Of a stretch of DNA of 64,000 nt, positions 63,416 through 64,000 are shown piece after piece. Position 1 is the first letter of the stretch. Every line of letters starts with the position of its first letter. Both the position numbers and the translations under genes were made by a program. Source of the DNA: Helicobacter sp. MIT 05-5293 (lineage in GTDB: Bacteria > Campylobacterota > Campylobacteria > Campylobacterales > Helicobacteraceae); contig NZ_JROZ02000001.1 in NCBI RefSeq assembly GCF_000765665.2, positions 372,001 through 436,000 on the forward strand, written 5' to 3'. The notes beneath the pieces were generated by a model. The model was given only the letters and a program-made list of their open reading frames with translations, was not told the origin of the DNA and did no database searches.

Positions 63416-64000
63416 ATGATAAGAATCTGTTGTTTGGGGTTGCTTTGTATGGGATTATGGGCTTCGACACATGAGGCGTATGAGGCGTGGCGTGATGGCG
63501 ATATGCTAAAGGCTGTGCGAAAATACGAAGCGACTTGTTATAGCGGTGATATGAGTGGTTGTCATGCGCTAGGGACATTGTATTTTCAAGGGAGTGGTGT
63601 GCCACAAAACTATTCGATGAGTGCGAGTTTTTATGCTAAAGCATGTAATGGTGGATTCGAGCCTTCGTGCAGTTCTTTAGGTGTATTGCACCAATATGGT
63701 TTAGGTGTGAGGCAGGATTTGGAATTTGCTTTAGTGCTTTATGATAAGTCTTGTAAGTCAGGCTATCCGCGGGGTTGTAATAACTTAGGTGTGATGTTTG
63801 AAGAGGGTTTAAGCGTCAAACGCGACTATAAACAAGCCGGGCTTTATTATTCTGATGCGTGTTTGGCACAAGATAATCGAGCGTGTTTTAATCTCGCCGA
63901 GCTTTTGATGCAAGGTAAGGGGCTTAAGAAAAATAAACAACAGGCTTTAGAATATTATGGGCTTTCTTGTGATTTGGGATTCCAAGAGGGCTGTGATGCG
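63416..64000 (+). CDS. Sel1-repeat cysteine-rich protein (Hcp-like), N-terminal part
   Basis: The frame is open from the ATG at 63416 to the end of the window (195 codons). AAAGG lies nine bases before the ATG. A signal peptide (MIRICCLGLLCMGLWA) is followed by tandem repeats of about 36 residues of the pattern CxxGxxxGCxxLGxLYxxGxGVxxxxxxAxxxYxKAC; five are seen, each with two Cys about 8 apart in the repeat, the spacing that forms disulfides in H. pylori Hcp proteins. Hcp proteins are exported and some interact with host cells. A TAAAAT (63353-63358) may be its promoter. Confidence 0.88.
   Translation, partial: MIRICCLGLLCMGLWASTHEAYEAWRDGDMLKAVRKYEATCYSGDMSGCHALGTLYFQGSGVPQNYSMSASFYAKACNGGFEPSCSSLGVLHQYGLGVRQDLEFALVLYDKSCKSGYPRGCNNLGVMFEEGLSVKRDYKQAGLYYSDACLAQDNRACFNLAELLMQGKGLKKNKQQALEYYGLSCDLGFQEGCDA

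Noticed and set aside
1-64000. CRISPR arrays, rRNA, tRNA, insertion sequences, prophage or restriction-modification genes
   Set aside because: Looked for in both strands by eye; no regular repeats, no tRNA-like T-arm sequences, no transposase, integrase or methylase-endonuclease pair seen.

Overview
The window looks like chromosomal sequence from a Helicobacter species, most likely an enterohepatic (non-gastric) one. It is AT-rich and dense with genes. Many gene orders match what is known for Helicobacter and Campylobacter: secY-map-infA-rpmJ without adk or rpmD; leuS-lptE-folC-csd2-csd1-ccmA-mfd; flhA followed by a DHH phosphoesterase; and a hefABC-type RND pump. A selenocysteine formate dehydrogenase and an extra phase-variable surface gene set it apart from H. 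pylori. The species cannot be named from the sequence alone.

Layout. 1-8309: end of the S10-spc-alpha ribosomal superoperon (rplX fragment to rplQ, with secY, map, infA, rpoA). 8310-8657: a gap with hairpins and a ModE-like half-site. 8658-16443: a seven-gene formate dehydrogenase operon (Fe-S protein, TorD-like chaperone, small Tat protein, fdhA with an in-frame UGA for selenocysteine, fdhB, fdhC, fdhD). 16438-17440 (-): a methyltransferase gene split by a G11 tract, so frame-OFF. 17732-22953: tripartite RND efflux pump. 23024-23797: an M15 peptidase. 23887-30716 (-): a tight operon running flhA, DHH phosphoesterase, an unknown small gene, purN, a Kef-like antiporter and an NSS transporter. 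30970-41978: a DUF3781-like protein, leuS, lptE, a degenerate GGDEF-like protein, folC, the helical cell-shape genes csd2/csd1/ccmA, mfd and a small membrane protein. 41998-45180 (-): a ferritin-like DUF455 protein, an MFS transporter and pgk. 45278-53369: a NiFe-hydrogenase maturation operon (hypF-B-C-D-E) carrying two guests, a family 25 glycosyltransferase and an SF1 helicase. 53444-57624 (-): RRM protein, LolC/E-like permease, secA. 57750-61390: lolA, trpE and a fused trpGD. 61465-63231 (-): a TraF-like outer-membrane protein with an in-frame G10 tract (frame-ON). 63416-end: a Sel1-repeat cysteine-rich protein running off the window.

How the parts fit. Formate oxidation by the periplasmic Mo/W-Sec enzyme and the hyp genes (NiFe hydrogenase assembly) both point to respiration on formate and H2. 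SecA/SecY and LolA/LolC-E serve envelope export, while Csd1/Csd2/CcmA shape the cell wall. Two poly-G tracts, one OFF and one ON, mark surface-related genes as contingency loci.

The main unexplained signal is the heptamer AGAWTCT (AGATTCT/AGAATCT). By eye it is very frequent in ordinary genes, in several reading frames and in intergenic hairpins, but scarcer in the ribosomal operon. No CRISPR array, rRNA, tRNA, insertion sequence or prophage was seen.
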